A stretch of DNA of 53,545 nt from Mucilaginibacter psychrotolerans (GCF_004519315.1 NZ_SOZE01000037.1:1-53545); one strand, 5' to 3'; counted from the stretch's first letter, positions 7,402 to 15,846 are shown. Numbers and translations: made by a program. Notes: generated by a model from the letters alone, not told the origin.

Positions 7402-7700
7402 AATAGGGTGAGAGGTATAGGAAAGGCGCGCCACGGCGATTGAGGAATTGGATTTGACAACTTTTTAGATTTGTCAAATCTTAACGGTATTAGTTTTAGT
7501 AAGTCTGATGTGCTGCGTGCCTGAATGTAGTAATTCCTTGTAGAATATTTTGGGCGTTGCCTGCGGCCCGCGCTTTCCGCTGCAAATCCTCGCCCTTTCC
7601 TACGCTCATAAGCCCACCCGCGGCTGTGGGTTTTCCGCTGCAATCGCTAACGCGGCAAAGTGTGACCCTCATTTCTCGGCGGAGTGCGGCAAGCTATCGG
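7402..7700. other. Gene-free region with a GC-rich structured block
   Basis: No credible gene is seen. Positions 7548-7690 hold a GC-rich block with two similar segments containing TTTCCGCTGCAA (near 7575 and 7634) and ending CGCTAACGCGGCAAAG. It differs in composition from its surroundings and resembles, from memory, a dispersed intergenic element of Bacteroidota. The first part (7402-7540) is AT-rich and featureless apart from a short ATTTGACAA/TTTGTCAAAT inverted repeat near 7450-7480. Confidence 0.45.
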
Positions 7701-8234
7701 CTATTTATAATAATCGCTCTTCTTTACCAGGTACTCGTAATGCAATAGCTTTGTACCATAATGGTCGAAATCGACCTCGTTTACTTTCACTGCGCCCAGC
7801 TTACAGGTAGCTTTTTGCGAGCGGATATTGGTAGCCGCAATATGGAACAGTACATTGTCAACAGTTTTGAATAAGTGTTCCATCAATAAGCTTTTCATCG
7901 CCGAGTTGTAAGCTCCGCCCCAATAATTACGGGCCAGGAAGGTGTAGCCGATAGCCACGCTGGATTGCGCAGGCAAGTAATTGTACAATCGCGTGCAGCC
8001 AATAATATCGCTGGTTGCTTTGTCTATAACCAGGAAAGCGCTCTGCGATGCCACGGCATCATTAAAGTAAAGCCGGAACACCTCCTTTTTATAGCGGTCT
8101 TTAACCGGGTGCAGTTCCCATATCATCGGGTCGGAGGCTACTTCGTACAACCTTTCAAAATCGCGCTCTTGCAACAACTGCAATGCTACCAGTTCGTTCT
8201 CTAATTTGGTTGATTCGAGTTCAAAGATTTTCAT
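7701..8234 (-). CDS. GNAT family N-acetyltransferase (RimJ/RimL type)
   Basis: This 177-residue protein has the layout of the RimJ/RimL-like GNAT group. An N-terminal strand and helix carry LLQERDFERLYEVASDPMIWELHP, the family's usual opening. The acetyl-CoA-binding region is VAIGYTFLARNYWGGAYNSA (about 93-112), and the end has NIRSQKATCKLGAVK and a final Tyr-rich strand. It transfers acetyl from acetyl-CoA to an amine; the substrate is unknown. It starts 9 nt after the stop of the UbiD-family gene, so the two form an operon. Confidence 0.85.
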   Translation of the reverse strand: MKIFELESTKLENELVALQLLQERDFERLYEVASDPMIWELHPVKDRYKKEVFRLYFNDAVASQSAFLVIDKATSDIIGCTRLYNYLPAQSSVAIGYTFLARNYWGGAYNSAMKSLLMEHLFKTVDNVLFHIAATNIRSQKATCKLGAVKVNEVDFDHYGTKLLHYEYLVKKSDYYK

Positions 8235-8243
8235 TATACCTGG

Positions 8244-10082
8244 TTAGATGATCCCGTGCAAAGCGCCACCTTTGGCCCCCATCTCATCTACCAGTTTTTC
8301 AACCTCAGGGTCTTTTATCAATTCGGGGGCATGGTGCGGCTTTATGCGGGCATCAATCATCAGCGGGCCATGACAGCCCCAGTGTTTGTTTTCGGTAAAG
8401 CTGTTGATGCCGTAAATATCGTGCGATGGATTGCTGCGCGTAAAGGTAACCCATACAAAATTGTTGATGGTTTGAGCCACAAAAGCAGCATCGTCGCATA
8501 GCACCATCAGCGGCAGACCAGATAAATCCATTTCACCGAGGTGCTCCTGCATAAATTCCAGCATCAGGGGCATATCGCTTGCGCGAATGTTCTTGGGTAC
8601 TTCTACCGCCAGCACGCCGGGCATCACCATTTTATGGTTTACAAATGGGCGGGGCAGACTAAACGATGCCGGCATTTCGCTCCAAAGCTCGCGTTTGATA
8701 TCGCCCGCAACGGTAATGGCTACTTTACTGCCGCTGTTGAGGCCCTCGCCGCTGTAATCGAGCGTATCAATAGAAGTTTTGGTTTGGAAGTGCAGGTCGC
8801 GCGTAAGGTCTATCCGTTGCAAGATATGTTTCAGGAAACCGCCTACATCGTTCACATCCAGCGTAGGGTCATCCTCTTTAGCCGCGATGAACAGGTATTT
8901 GGCCAGGCTCAATTGCCCTTTGCCCAAAATATGGTTGGCTATCGTTATAATTTCCTGCGGGTGGCGCTCTTTTACATACGGCGTATAACGCTCGCTACCG
9001 ATGGCAAACAATAGTGGGTGTACACCTGCCGCATCCACGGCGTTTACGGCATGCAGGCCGGGTATTTCCTTAGGGATGGCGCTGCCGGTTATCTCGTGTA
9101 TCAGTGCGCCGAAGCTGGTATCTTCCTGCGGTGGCCTACCTACTACCGTGAAACTCCAAATGGCATCCTTACGGTGGTAAACGTTATGCACCTTGAGCAG
9201 CGGGAATGGGTGGACCAGGCTATAGTAACCCAGGTGATCGCCAAAGGGGCCCTCGGGTTTATTTTCCATGGGCATAACGGTGCCGGTAATCACAAAATCG
9301 GCATCGGCAGATATGCAGAAACCCTCGGCATCGTAAAAATAACGGAAGCGGCGGTTGCCCAAGGCCCCGGCAAAAGTCATCTCGGATAAACCTTCGGGCA
9401 GTGGCATTACGGCAGCAACGGGGTGAGACGGCGGCCCACCCACAAATATGCTCACCTTAAGCGGCTGGCCTTTTGCGTTTGCCTTGGTCTGATGCACGCC
9501 AATACCGCGGTGCAACTGGTAATGCAGGCCTATTTCTTTATCGGGGATGTAATCGTTGCCGCCAAGCTGTATGCGGTACATGCCCAGGTTGGCGTTCATA
9601 ATGCCGGGCGTATCCGCATCCTCCGTATAAACCTGGGGCATGGTTACAAAGGGACCGCCATCTTTTGGCCAGTTCACAATCTGCGGAATCTCGCCGATAG
9701 TGGTGCGCCCGAAATTGACAGGTGCGCTTTTACCTACTTTCATAGGCAAGGCAGAGAGCGCAGTAAGCGCCGTATTGGCATATTTAAAAGGGTGCTTGAT
9801 GGCCTTTATCGGATCGTTCTTGATATCGACCAGGGTTTTTATCTTATCAAGCGTGTCCCTGAAGATAAATCTCGACCTATCCAGCGTGCCGAACAGGTTG
9901 GATACCGCCGGGAATTTGCTTCCCTTCACGTTCTCGAACAGGATGGCAGGCCCCGCGTTTTCGAATACGCGGAGGTGTATCGCCGCCATTTTCAGGTAAG
10001 GGTCAACCTCCTCTTTTATGCGAATGAGGTGCCTGTGGTTTTCAAGGTCGGTAATGCAGTCTTGTAAGCTTTTGTAACCCAT
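8244..10082 (-). CDS. UbiD family decarboxylase (menaquinone-type, long form)
   Basis: This 612-aa protein belongs to the UbiD family of prenylated-FMN-dependent decarboxylases. It begins with the typical helix MGYKSLQDCITDLENHRHLIRI, followed by EEVDPYLKMAAI and the AILFENVKGSKFPAVSNLFG block. Mid-protein GDHLGYYS and the region with FTVVGRPPQEDTSFGALIHE are family-typical. At about 610 aa it is longer than E. coli UbiD (about 500) and fits the form annotated as menaquinone biosynthesis decarboxylase in Bacteroidota. The substrate is inferred only. A UbiX-type flavin prenyltransferase partner is not in the window. It is the first gene of an operon with the GNAT gene. Confidence 0.88.
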   Translation of the reverse strand: MGYKSLQDCITDLENHRHLIRIKEEVDPYLKMAAIHLRVFENAGPAILFENVKGSKFPAVSNLFGTLDRSRFIFRDTLDKIKTLVDIKNDPIKAIKHPFKYANTALTALSALPMKVGKSAPVNFGRTTIGEIPQIVNWPKDGGPFVTMPQVYTEDADTPGIMNANLGMYRIQLGGNDYIPDKEIGLHYQLHRGIGVHQTKANAKGQPLKVSIFVGGPPSHPVAAVMPLPEGLSEMTFAGALGNRRFRYFYDAEGFCISADADFVITGTVMPMENKPEGPFGDHLGYYSLVHPFPLLKVHNVYHRKDAIWSFTVVGRPPQEDTSFGALIHEITGSAIPKEIPGLHAVNAVDAAGVHPLLFAIGSERYTPYVKERHPQEIITIANHILGKGQLSLAKYLFIAAKEDDPTLDVNDVGGFLKHILQRIDLTRDLHFQTKTSIDTLDYSGEGLNSGSKVAITVAGDIKRELWSEMPASFSLPRPFVNHKMVMPGVLAVEVPKNIRASDMPLMLEFMQEHLGEMDLSGLPLMVLCDDAAFVAQTINNFVWVTFTRSNPSHDIYGINSFTENKHWGCHGPLMIDARIKPHHAPELIKDPEVEKLVDEMGAKGGALHGII

Positions 10083-10107
10083 AAAAATGGCTGAGGGATT
10101 AGTGGCT

Positions 10108-10115
10108 CAAAGATA
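10108..10115 (-). promoter_or_regulatory. Candidate -7 element of the ubiD-family operon
   Basis: TATCTTTG on the minus strand fits TAnnTTTG exactly and lies 25 nt upstream of the ATG. No convincing -33 TTG is seen. Confidence 0.45.
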
Positions 10116-10243
10116 TTACACAGTGCGGAATATCAGGCCAATAATAAAAGATGTGGTTTTGCGATGATAAAAAATAGCGGCGCGGTCAAATGCTGTCTAC
10201 TTTTTTATCTTACTTTTACCGCCTTAAACAGCAATCCGCGCCT

Positions 10244-11083
10244 ATGTCGGTAATTCTTTTTACGCTGATCATCCTTGTCGGCTCTTACTTTGCGGGTCTT
10301 TTGGGTTCGCTTACGGGGCTTGGCGGCGGCGTGGTTATTATTCCCTTACTTACGCTTTTACTGGGCGTAGATATCCATTATGCTATCGGCGCATCGCTGG
10401 TTTCGGTTATTGCTACCTCCAGCGGTTCTGCGGCGGCTTATGTTAAAGAAGGCATTACCAATATTCGCCTCGGCATGTTTTTAGAGATAGCCACAACCTG
10501 CGGCGCATTGGCAGGGGCTATGCTGGCCATCTATATTCCCACGCAGTATATAGCTGTTTTATTTGGGGTGATCCTCATCTTCTCGGCAATTATGTCGTTG
10601 CGCAAAAAGGCCGAAGCAACCGTATTGCAACCCAGCCCGCTTGCCCAAAAGCTAAAACTAAGCGGCCACTACCCCGATGGCGACGGCAACCAAATCCCTT
10701 ACGGCGTTACGCGCGTTGGCGGTGGTTTTTTTATGATGCTGTTTGCCGGGGTGATATCGGGCCTGCTGGGCATCGGCTCGGGCGCGCTGAAGGTTATTGC
10801 GATGGATACCATTATGAAGATACCCTTTAAGGTATCAACCACCACCAGCAATTTTATGATTGGCGTTACCGCTGCCGCCAGTGCCGTAGTTTACCTGCAA
10901 AGGGGATATATAGAACCCGGCATATCCATGCCGGTGGTGATAGGCGTTTTGCTTGGGGCGCTCACCGGATCTAAAATACTGGTGCATACCAAATCTTCGG
11001 GCTGGTTGCGCTGGGTGTTTGCCATTGTGGTTACGTTTTTGGCGGGCCAGATGATATACAACGGCATTAACGGCAGGATATAG
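10244..11083 (+). CDS. Sulfite exporter TauE/SafE family permease
   Basis: Starting at the ATG at 10244 the product is 279 aa with about eight membrane helices. The two halves carry the repeated family signature: GLLGSLTGLGGGVVIIPLL near the N-terminus and GVISGLLGIGSGALKVIAM after the central loop. This is the internal duplication of the TauE/SafE (DUF81) family, which exports sulfite, sulfoacetate or other small anions across the inner membrane. The substrate here is unknown. An in-frame start at 10190 would add 18 non-membrane residues and is less likely. It is transcribed divergently from the UbiD gene. Confidence 0.88.
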   Translation: MSVILFTLIILVGSYFAGLLGSLTGLGGGVVIIPLLTLLLGVDIHYAIGASLVSVIATSSGSAAAYVKEGITNIRLGMFLEIATTCGALAGAMLAIYIPTQYIAVLFGVILIFSAIMSLRKKAEATVLQPSPLAQKLKLSGHYPDGDGNQIPYGVTRVGGGFFMMLFAGVISGLLGIGSGALKVIAMDTIMKIPFKVSTTTSNFMIGVTAAASAVVYLQRGYIEPGISMPVVIGVLLGALTGSKILVHTKSSGWLRWVFAIVVTFLAGQMIYNGINGRI

Positions 11084-11168
11084 CGCACTTCAGGAGGAGT
11101 ACTCCATTCCGTATTATTTCTGCAACAATAAAGCACTTAGCGCGTTGAACTGGTATACCACCAGGCCA

Positions 11169-11645
11169 ATGAACTTATTGCTGCTGCTCGCTTTCATGCT
11201 CCCCTCCCAAGCCAAATCCAATCCGCCATTGGCGAACTTTGCCATGGCAGATACGGCCAAAATAGATACCTCGCGCTATGCCGTGTTGCTTTTTAACCTC
11301 GGTCGCGATGGCTTTATTTTCAACCCGAATTTTAAACCCACAACGATTTCTGCCGAAGAAATTAAAATGATAGAGAAAATTATCTCCGTAACCGTTACGG
11401 AGCATAATAAACAATCCAAGAACGGCATAGATAATCCGCGCAAATATTACAAGCAAATCATAGCGGCCACCAACGCCAGCGGGCAGAAAGAAGTATGGGT
11501 AAATTGCTTTTGTACCCCTTACGAAAAACGGCACTGGCGCAAAGGCGTAGTGATGATACTGGATGGTGGCCCTTGCTTTTTCAATATCAAAATAAACCTG
11601 GATACCAAGACGGTGATGAGCTTTGCGGTGAATGGAAGCTCATAG
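11169..11645 (+). CDS. Hypothetical secreted protein
   Basis: The ATG at 11169 gives a signal peptide (MNLLLLLAFMLPSQA); the TTG-started longer frame from 11145 is unlikely. The 158-aa product has strands such as YAVLLFNLGRDGFIF, a Lys-rich middle and KEVWVNCFCTPYEKRHWRKG, followed by VVMILDGGPCFFNIKINL. Two Cys occur close together (NCFC) and one near the C-terminus (GPCFF). I do not recognise a family, although related small Bacteroidota proteins end with a similar DGGPCFF strand. It follows the permease by 85 nt and may be cotranscribed. Confidence 0.65.
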   Translation: MNLLLLLAFMLPSQAKSNPPLANFAMADTAKIDTSRYAVLLFNLGRDGFIFNPNFKPTTISAEEIKMIEKIISVTVTEHNKQSKNGIDNPRKYYKQIIAATNASGQKEVWVNCFCTPYEKRHWRKGVVMILDGGPCFFNIKINLDTKTVMSFAVNGSS

Positions 11646-11666
11646 TGGTTAGCGGCCTTTTTTCTC

Positions 11667-11762
11667 CGTCATTGCGAGGAACGAAGCAATCTATACGCAT
11701 GCAGAGCCGCTTTGCAAATCCGCCCTGCTTATCGGGAGATTGCTTCGTTCCTCGCAATGACG
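11667..11762. repeat. CGTCATTGCGAGG inverted repeat element, copy A
   Basis: Perfect 26-bp arms at 11667-11692 and 11737-11762 (CGTCATTGCGAGGAACGAAG plus CAATCT, and its complement), separated by 44 nt. The loop contains CTTTGCAAATC, also found in the degenerate copy at 14023-14116. It lies between convergent genes and could terminate both. Confidence 0.85.
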
Positions 11763-11781
11763 CAAAGGAAAGAATTGATGA

Positions 11782-13302
11782 CTAAGGAGTTACTAAGTCC
11801 AAATGATACTCCTGTATCGGCGGCGGGTTTTCGGGCGTGAGGGTAAAGCTCACGCGGACGTTGGCTTGCTCGCCTTTAATGATGAAATAACCACGCAACT
11901 GGTTCTCTGCCACAATATCGCCTATGCTTACCGTTTTCCCAGCTTTGGCAAATGCATCTGCCGCAGCTATCTTCAGTTTATCTGGGAAGTAATCCAGGAA
12001 GAAATTATCGGCAAATATGCCGCTGGCTTTGGCGGTGCTCCAATCGGCAATAACTTTTAGCAGCTCGGCTTTGCGCTGGTTAAGGATAGCAGATGGCGGC
12101 AATACGCGCGGCCTGATGCCCGACAGCATCAACAGGGTATCCAGTGCAGCGTTATTGATAGGTGCAGCGCGTGCATAAGTTACGTTGCCGAATGATACGA
12201 TGCCCACGCCATAATCGGGCATTACATTCCACTGGCTGCCGAAGCCGGGTAGGCCACCGGTATGGCCCACGTAGATGTGGTTGTCGCAATCCTTCATCCA
12301 GCGTAGTCCGTAAGCATAGGCCGTCACATTGGGGCATGGCCTGCCCGTTGGGGTTTTGGCATTGGCGGTCAAATAGTTCACATCCCATGGGTATTGCATC
12401 TCGCGTATCGAACTGCGCTTAACCGGACCTTTATCCACATCGTCCCTCGGTGGCCAGGCATCCAGGTGCAGGGCCATGTATTTGCTAAAATCTTCTATGC
12501 TGGTGATCAGCCCGCCCATAGCGCCATATGCACCATCGTGCAGCAGGGGCTGCTCAACCCATTGCCCGTCGAGCCAGCGGTAACCGTGGGCCAGTTTGTC
12601 TTTGGGCACTTTGGTATATTCCCAATAGGTATGCAGCATGCCCAGGGGCTTTAAAATATTATCGGTTATGTACTGCTCGTAAGTTTTACCGCTTACTTTT
12701 TTGATGATGTAACCCAGCGTAGCAAACCCAAGATTGCTGTATTCGTAGCCCAGGCCGGGGTTGGTAGAAAACTGCACGCCTTTTTTATAAATGGCAATCA
12801 GCTGTGCATCGCTCACGGCCAGTTGCCTGTCGCCCCAGGGGTTGTCTTCGGGGTAACCGGCGGTATGGGTAAGCAGGTTTTTGATGGTGATGGGTGTGGC
12901 ATCTTTGGTTAAATACTTCGTTCCCCTCATTTCGGGGATGTAAAGATAGGCGGGGTCATCCAACTTTAACTTACCTTCATCGCGCAATTTCAATATCGCC
13001 ATAGCGGTGAGGCTCTTGGTCATACTGGCAATACGGAACTCAGACGTAGCGGTAACCGGTATTTTATTGGCAATATCGGTATAGCCTATCCCCCCGGTAT
13101 GCACCAGTTTGCCATCTACTACAATCCCGTAAGCCGTGCCGGGCCAGTGGTTTTTTTCGGCATAATCTTTATACAGCTGGTCGATAACCGGAAAGGTGGC
13201 TTGTATCTTTTTGAGCCTATCAGGGTCGGTAAAGGTAGCCGGTTTGTATTGGGCAATGGCTAATGTGGGGAGCAGTAAAAGGAGGCAGAGGTATTTGCGC
13301 AT
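11782..13302 (-). CDS. Serine hydrolase, beta-lactamase/PBP4*-like, exported
   Basis: This 506-aa protein has a signal peptide (1-18, ending AIAQ) and a class C beta-lactamase-like domain. The catalytic motifs are present: S93-M-T-K96 (IASMTKSLTAM), Y188-S-N190 (YEYSNLGFATLGY) and H347-T-G-G350 (VGHTGGLPGFGSQW, in place of KTG). The HTGG variant is typical of esterase- or peptidase-like members rather than true beta-lactamases. About 120 C-terminal residues form an extra beta-rich domain. It acts in the periplasm or outside the cell; the substrate is unknown. Confidence 0.88.
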   Translation of the reverse strand: MRKYLCLLLLLPTLAIAQYKPATFTDPDRLKKIQATFPVIDQLYKDYAEKNHWPGTAYGIVVDGKLVHTGGIGYTDIANKIPVTATSEFRIASMTKSLTAMAILKLRDEGKLKLDDPAYLYIPEMRGTKYLTKDATPITIKNLLTHTAGYPEDNPWGDRQLAVSDAQLIAIYKKGVQFSTNPGLGYEYSNLGFATLGYIIKKVSGKTYEQYITDNILKPLGMLHTYWEYTKVPKDKLAHGYRWLDGQWVEQPLLHDGAYGAMGGLITSIEDFSKYMALHLDAWPPRDDVDKGPVKRSSIREMQYPWDVNYLTANAKTPTGRPCPNVTAYAYGLRWMKDCDNHIYVGHTGGLPGFGSQWNVMPDYGVGIVSFGNVTYARAAPINNAALDTLLMLSGIRPRVLPPSAILNQRKAELLKVIADWSTAKASGIFADNFFLDYFPDKLKIAAADAFAKAGKTVSIGDIVAENQLRGYFIIKGEQANVRVSFTLTPENPPPIQEYHLDLVTP

Positions 13303-13321
13303 GGTGGTGTGTTACATTATT

Positions 13322-13880
13322 TTAATGTTGCTTTCTTGGGTCAATAAGTTCGAACTCCTTTTTAAATTGTTCTGCAAGGAACTTAAAAAAATCTATTGGT
13401 TGTTTGAGACAACGAAAATCGTCTTTACATAACTGCTCAACAGCAGATTCTAAAATAGATTCAAAACCTTCAGACGACCAATTGTTGACTCCTATTGTAA
13501 GCCCTGTAACAGGATATCCACTTCCATCCAAGGTGTCCTTCACATCTCTTAAGATTTTCCAAAAAAGGTATGCTGGAATTATTAATCCTTGCTCAAGCGT
13601 TTGTAAAAGCCCTTTTTCTTTAGATGAATTAAATTGATCTAATAAAGCCTTGTATAACTTTAATCAAATTAACTCTGATATTTCCAGCTTTTTCATTCTC
13701 TTCTTCCAAAAGTTTAACTACTTCGTTCAGTTCTGATTTTTTCTTCTCCAAATCCCTATTTGCAACAACAATTTCTTCGCTGTATTTAGACTCGCCCATA
13801 TTGTTATAAAAGCTCAGATGATAACCAATGTTGTCAATTTGCTCTTCTAAGTAGAAATATTGCCTAACTAAATTTTCCAT
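13322..13880 (-). pseudogene. Frame-disrupted coiled-coil protein gene
   Basis: The first reading frame starts with ATG at 13880 and encodes MENLVRQYFYLEEQIDN and a charged coiled coil (DLEKKKSELNEVVKLLEEEN), stopping at TAA 13629-13631. A second frame is open from 13663 to the TGA/TAA at 13322 and reads YKALLDQFNSSKEKGLLQT, a hydrophobic stretch, and KQPIDFFKFLAEQFKKEFEL, but has no ATG or TTG at its start. Its only in-frame initiator is a GTG at 13541-13543, which would drop coding-looking sequence. The simplest reading is one gene of about 185 aa with a +1 (or -2) shift between 13629 and 13663. Two separate genes, or programmed frameshifting, are alternatives. The family is unrecognised. 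Confidence 0.55.
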
Positions 13881-14147
13881 AAAATAAATCTACAAAAAAT
13901 ACATAAGGAAATTAGCGATTTCGACGAGAGGTTTTCAATTTGCTATTCTGCTACCTTTCAAAGCCCCCTGGGGCGTATTAGCTTGAAACGAATTTATGGG
14001 ATTAGCAGATATACAAAACGGACCATTGCGAGGAACTAAGCAATTTCCTGTTAAGCAAACCAACTTTGCAAATCGCTTGTCAAATGTAGAGATTGCTTCG
14101 TTTTAAAGGCAATGACGCGGCGGCAAGCAAGGCCATGAAACACAAAA
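13881..14147. other. Intergenic region with a degenerate CGTCATTGCGAGG element (copy B)
   Basis: No gene is seen. The left arm CATTGCGAGGAACTAAGCAA (from 14024) faces AGATTGCTTCGTTTTAAAGG (from 14089), with AATGACG closing at 14110-14116. The loop carries CTTTGCAAATC as in copy A at 11667-11762. The arms have diverged, so this looks like an old copy of the same element. Confidence 0.7.
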
Positions 14148-14172
14148 AGCCCCAGTCTTCTAAACCAGGGCT
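14148..14172 (-). terminator. Terminator of the 53-aa gene
   Basis: Stem AGCCC / GGGCT, with a T-run on the minus strand. The sequence CTAAACCAGGGCTCT is shared with the sucD terminator at 14900-14924. Confidence 0.65.
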
Positions 14173-14195
14173 CTCAAATATTTATTACTAAAAAG

Positions 14196-14357
14196 TTATT
14201 TAGCATACTTTTCAGGCACAGGGAATTTCTGTAGCGTTTCTTTGGCTTCTTGCGTTTTTTTAGCTACAAACGCCGACTCAGCATAGTGTTTTACCTGATG
14301 ACCAGCGCCGTCAGCGTTTTTGCTGTCAATAACTATATATTTCGTATCCCTCGACAT
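14196..14357 (-). CDS. Small partner protein of the DUF6934-like gene
   Basis: I chose the ATG at 14355-14357, which gives a 53-aa protein starting MSRDTKYIVIDSKNADGAG; a longer frame from 14432 would overlap the upstream gene and adds a basic stretch that does not look coding. The product is hydrophilic with a C-terminal helix (VAKKTQEAKETLQKFPVPEKYAK). The gene lies 17 nt after the stop of the DUF6934-like gene and shares its terminator, so it is the second gene of a two-gene unit. No function is known; an antitoxin-like or accessory role is a guess. Confidence 0.6.
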   Translation of the reverse strand: MSRDTKYIVIDSKNADGAGHQVKHYAESAFVAKKTQEAKETLQKFPVPEKYAK

Positions 14358-14374
14358 AGCACAAATATAATCTA

Positions 14375-14818
14375 TTATTTTCTGTTTGTCAAAAAGGCTA
14401 GATAATTTACGTTTTTTGCAAATGGCTCCCAACCCTTGTCTGTCAATCCTTTAATGTCGAAGTCGCTCTGCAATTCTGTGAAATTCCTGGCAATACTCAT
14501 TTGATATAAACGGGTTCGTGCCGGATTACTACCTTGTGCGAAGATGAGATGGTTACCATCTCGGTCGCAGAAATCATTAATAGAATGCGCGACGGTGGCC
14601 AGAACCTTGTCTCTATCTTCGTTATTACTGGTTACCGCATCATTAATTTCACCGGCAGCATCAACATCCCCAAAAGCTAAGTTATAAATGAGAAACGGAT
14701 ATTCCTGAACTATAGTAAAAGCAATCATCTTTCTGATTCTACCATTCGGTCCTTCACTAAAAAATTCGTATTCGGTAAAGTCATCTCCAGGGATATAATC
14801 GTATCGTGAAAGGTTCAT
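14375..14818 (-). CDS. DUF6934-like protein
   Basis: This 147-aa soluble protein opens MNLSRYDYIPGDDFTEYEFF, then SEGPNGRIRKMIAF, NLAFGDVDAAGEINDAVTSN, DKVLATVAHSINDF and GSNPARTRLYQMSIARN, ending WEPFAKNVNYLAFLTNRK. From memory these blocks are those of the Bacteroidota family DUF6934. The GS-PARTRLYQM segment (about residues 96-107) is the most distinctive. Function is unknown. It leads a two-gene unit with the 53-aa protein, an arrangement that invites comparison with toxin-antitoxin pairs, though nothing in the sequence proves it. Confidence 0.7.
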   Translation of the reverse strand: MNLSRYDYIPGDDFTEYEFFSEGPNGRIRKMIAFTIVQEYPFLIYNLAFGDVDAAGEINDAVTSNNEDRDKVLATVAHSINDFCDRDGNHLIFAQGSNPARTRLYQMSIARNFTELQSDFDIKGLTDKGWEPFAKNVNYLAFLTNRK

Positions 14819-14899
14819 GTCATTGGGCTATTTGCAATTATAATTGTTTACAACCTATCTCATGATTTTTAGCAGCATTTTTTTTCAGTAGACAAAAAA

Positions 14900-14924
14900 A
14901 GCCCCGGTTTACTAAACCAGGGCT
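14900..14924 (-). terminator. Terminator of sucD
   Basis: Near-perfect 12-bp stem (AGCCCCGGTTTA / TAAACCAGGGCT, one mismatch) with a minus-strand T-run of seven. It lies 44 nt beyond the sucD stop. Confidence 0.8.
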
Positions 14925-14938
14925 CTTTAATATTTATA

Positions 14939-14970
14939 CCCAACTCCCCCTTCAGGGCGTTAGGGGCTTA
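14939..14970 (-). repeat. GC-rich CCCC/GGGG hairpin repeat at the sucD stop
   Basis: On the minus strand the stop TAA runs directly into GCCCCTAACGCCCTGAAG followed by GGGGGAGTTGGG. The pattern of C-run, CCCTGA and GGGGGAG resembles the repeats at the ends of dctA and msrB. Confidence 0.5.
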
Positions 14971-15846
14971 AGCGATCTTCGCCAACTCTTCTGCCATGGC
15001 AGCGCCAATTTCGGCAGGAGATTCTACTACACGGATACCGCACTCGCGCATGATAGCCATTTTTGCCGCAGCGGTATCGTCGGCACCGCCAACAATTGCA
15101 CCTGCGTGGCCCATACGGCGGCCCGGAGGCGCTGTTTGGCCGGCAATAAAGCCTACTACAGGCTTGGTGCCGTTTTCTTTGATCCAGCGGGCAGCTTCTG
15201 CTTCCATGCCGCCACCAATTTCGCCTATCATAATGATACCGTGGGTTTCAGGGTCGTTCATCAGCATTTCAACGGCTTCTTTGGTTGGGGTACCTATGAT
15301 CGGGTCGCCACCGATACCTATAGCTGTTGTGATGCCTAAGCCGGCTTTCACTACCTGGTCAACCGCTTCGTAAGTAAGCGTGCCCGATTTTGAAACCACA
15401 CCAACGTTACCTTTTTTGAAGATAAAGCCCGGCATAATGCCAATTTTTGCTTCATCGGCTGTGATAACACCCGGACAGTTTGGCCCTACCAGGCGTGCGT
15501 CTTTATCAGATAAATATTCTTTAACCGCAATCATATCCTTTGTAGGGATACCTTCGGTAATACAAACAATAACTTTAATACCTGCTTCAGCAGCTTCCAT
15601 TATGGCATCTGCGCCAAAAGCTGGCGGTACAAAAATGATGGATACATCGGCACCGGTTGCAACAACGGCATCCTTTACGGTATTGAAAACGGGCCTGTCT
15701 AAATGGCTTTGCCCGCCTTTGCCGGGGGTAACCCCACCTACCAACTGAGTACCATACGCAATCATTTGTTCTGCGTGGTAACTACCTTCTTTACCGGTAA
15801 AACCCTGCACTATAACTTTAGAATCTTTATTTACGAGAACGCTCAT
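14968..15846 (-). CDS. sucD: Succinate-CoA ligase subunit alpha
   Basis: This is the 292-aa alpha subunit of succinyl-CoA synthetase, which interconverts succinyl-CoA and succinate with nucleotide phosphorylation in the TCA cycle. The CoA-binding Rossmann part begins MSVLVNKDSKVIVQGFTGKE. GGVTPGKGG, the VSKSGTLTYEA block and the active-site His in RRMGHAGAIVGG (about residue 247, phosphorylated during catalysis) are intact. Length is normal. The beta subunit gene sucC is not adjacent, as is common in Bacteroidota. A near-consensus promoter lies just upstream and a terminator just downstream, so it is monocistronic. Confidence 0.96.
   Translation of the reverse strand: MSVLVNKDSKVIVQGFTGKEGSYHAEQMIAYGTQLVGGVTPGKGGQSHLDRPVFNTVKDAVVATGADVSIIFVPPAFGADAIMEAAEAGIKVIVCITEGIPTKDMIAVKEYLSDKDARLVGPNCPGVITADEAKIGIMPGFIFKKGNVGVVSKSGTLTYEAVDQVVKAGLGITTAIGIGGDPIIGTPTKEAVEMLMNDPETHGIIMIGEIGGGMEAEAARWIKENGTKPVVGFIAGQTAPPGRRMGHAGAIVGGADDTAAAKMAIMRECGIRVVESPAEIGAAMAEELAKIA

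Noticed and set aside
7362..7643. Minus-strand 93-aa frame between the cyclophilin and GNAT genes
   Set aside because: Arg-rich low-complexity translation of a GC-rich repeat-like block; it would also lie over the cyclophilin promoter.
11782..13302. Calling the serine hydrolase an AmpC beta-lactamase
   Set aside because: The third motif is HTGG rather than KTG and there is an extra C-terminal domain, so antibiotic hydrolysis is not supported.
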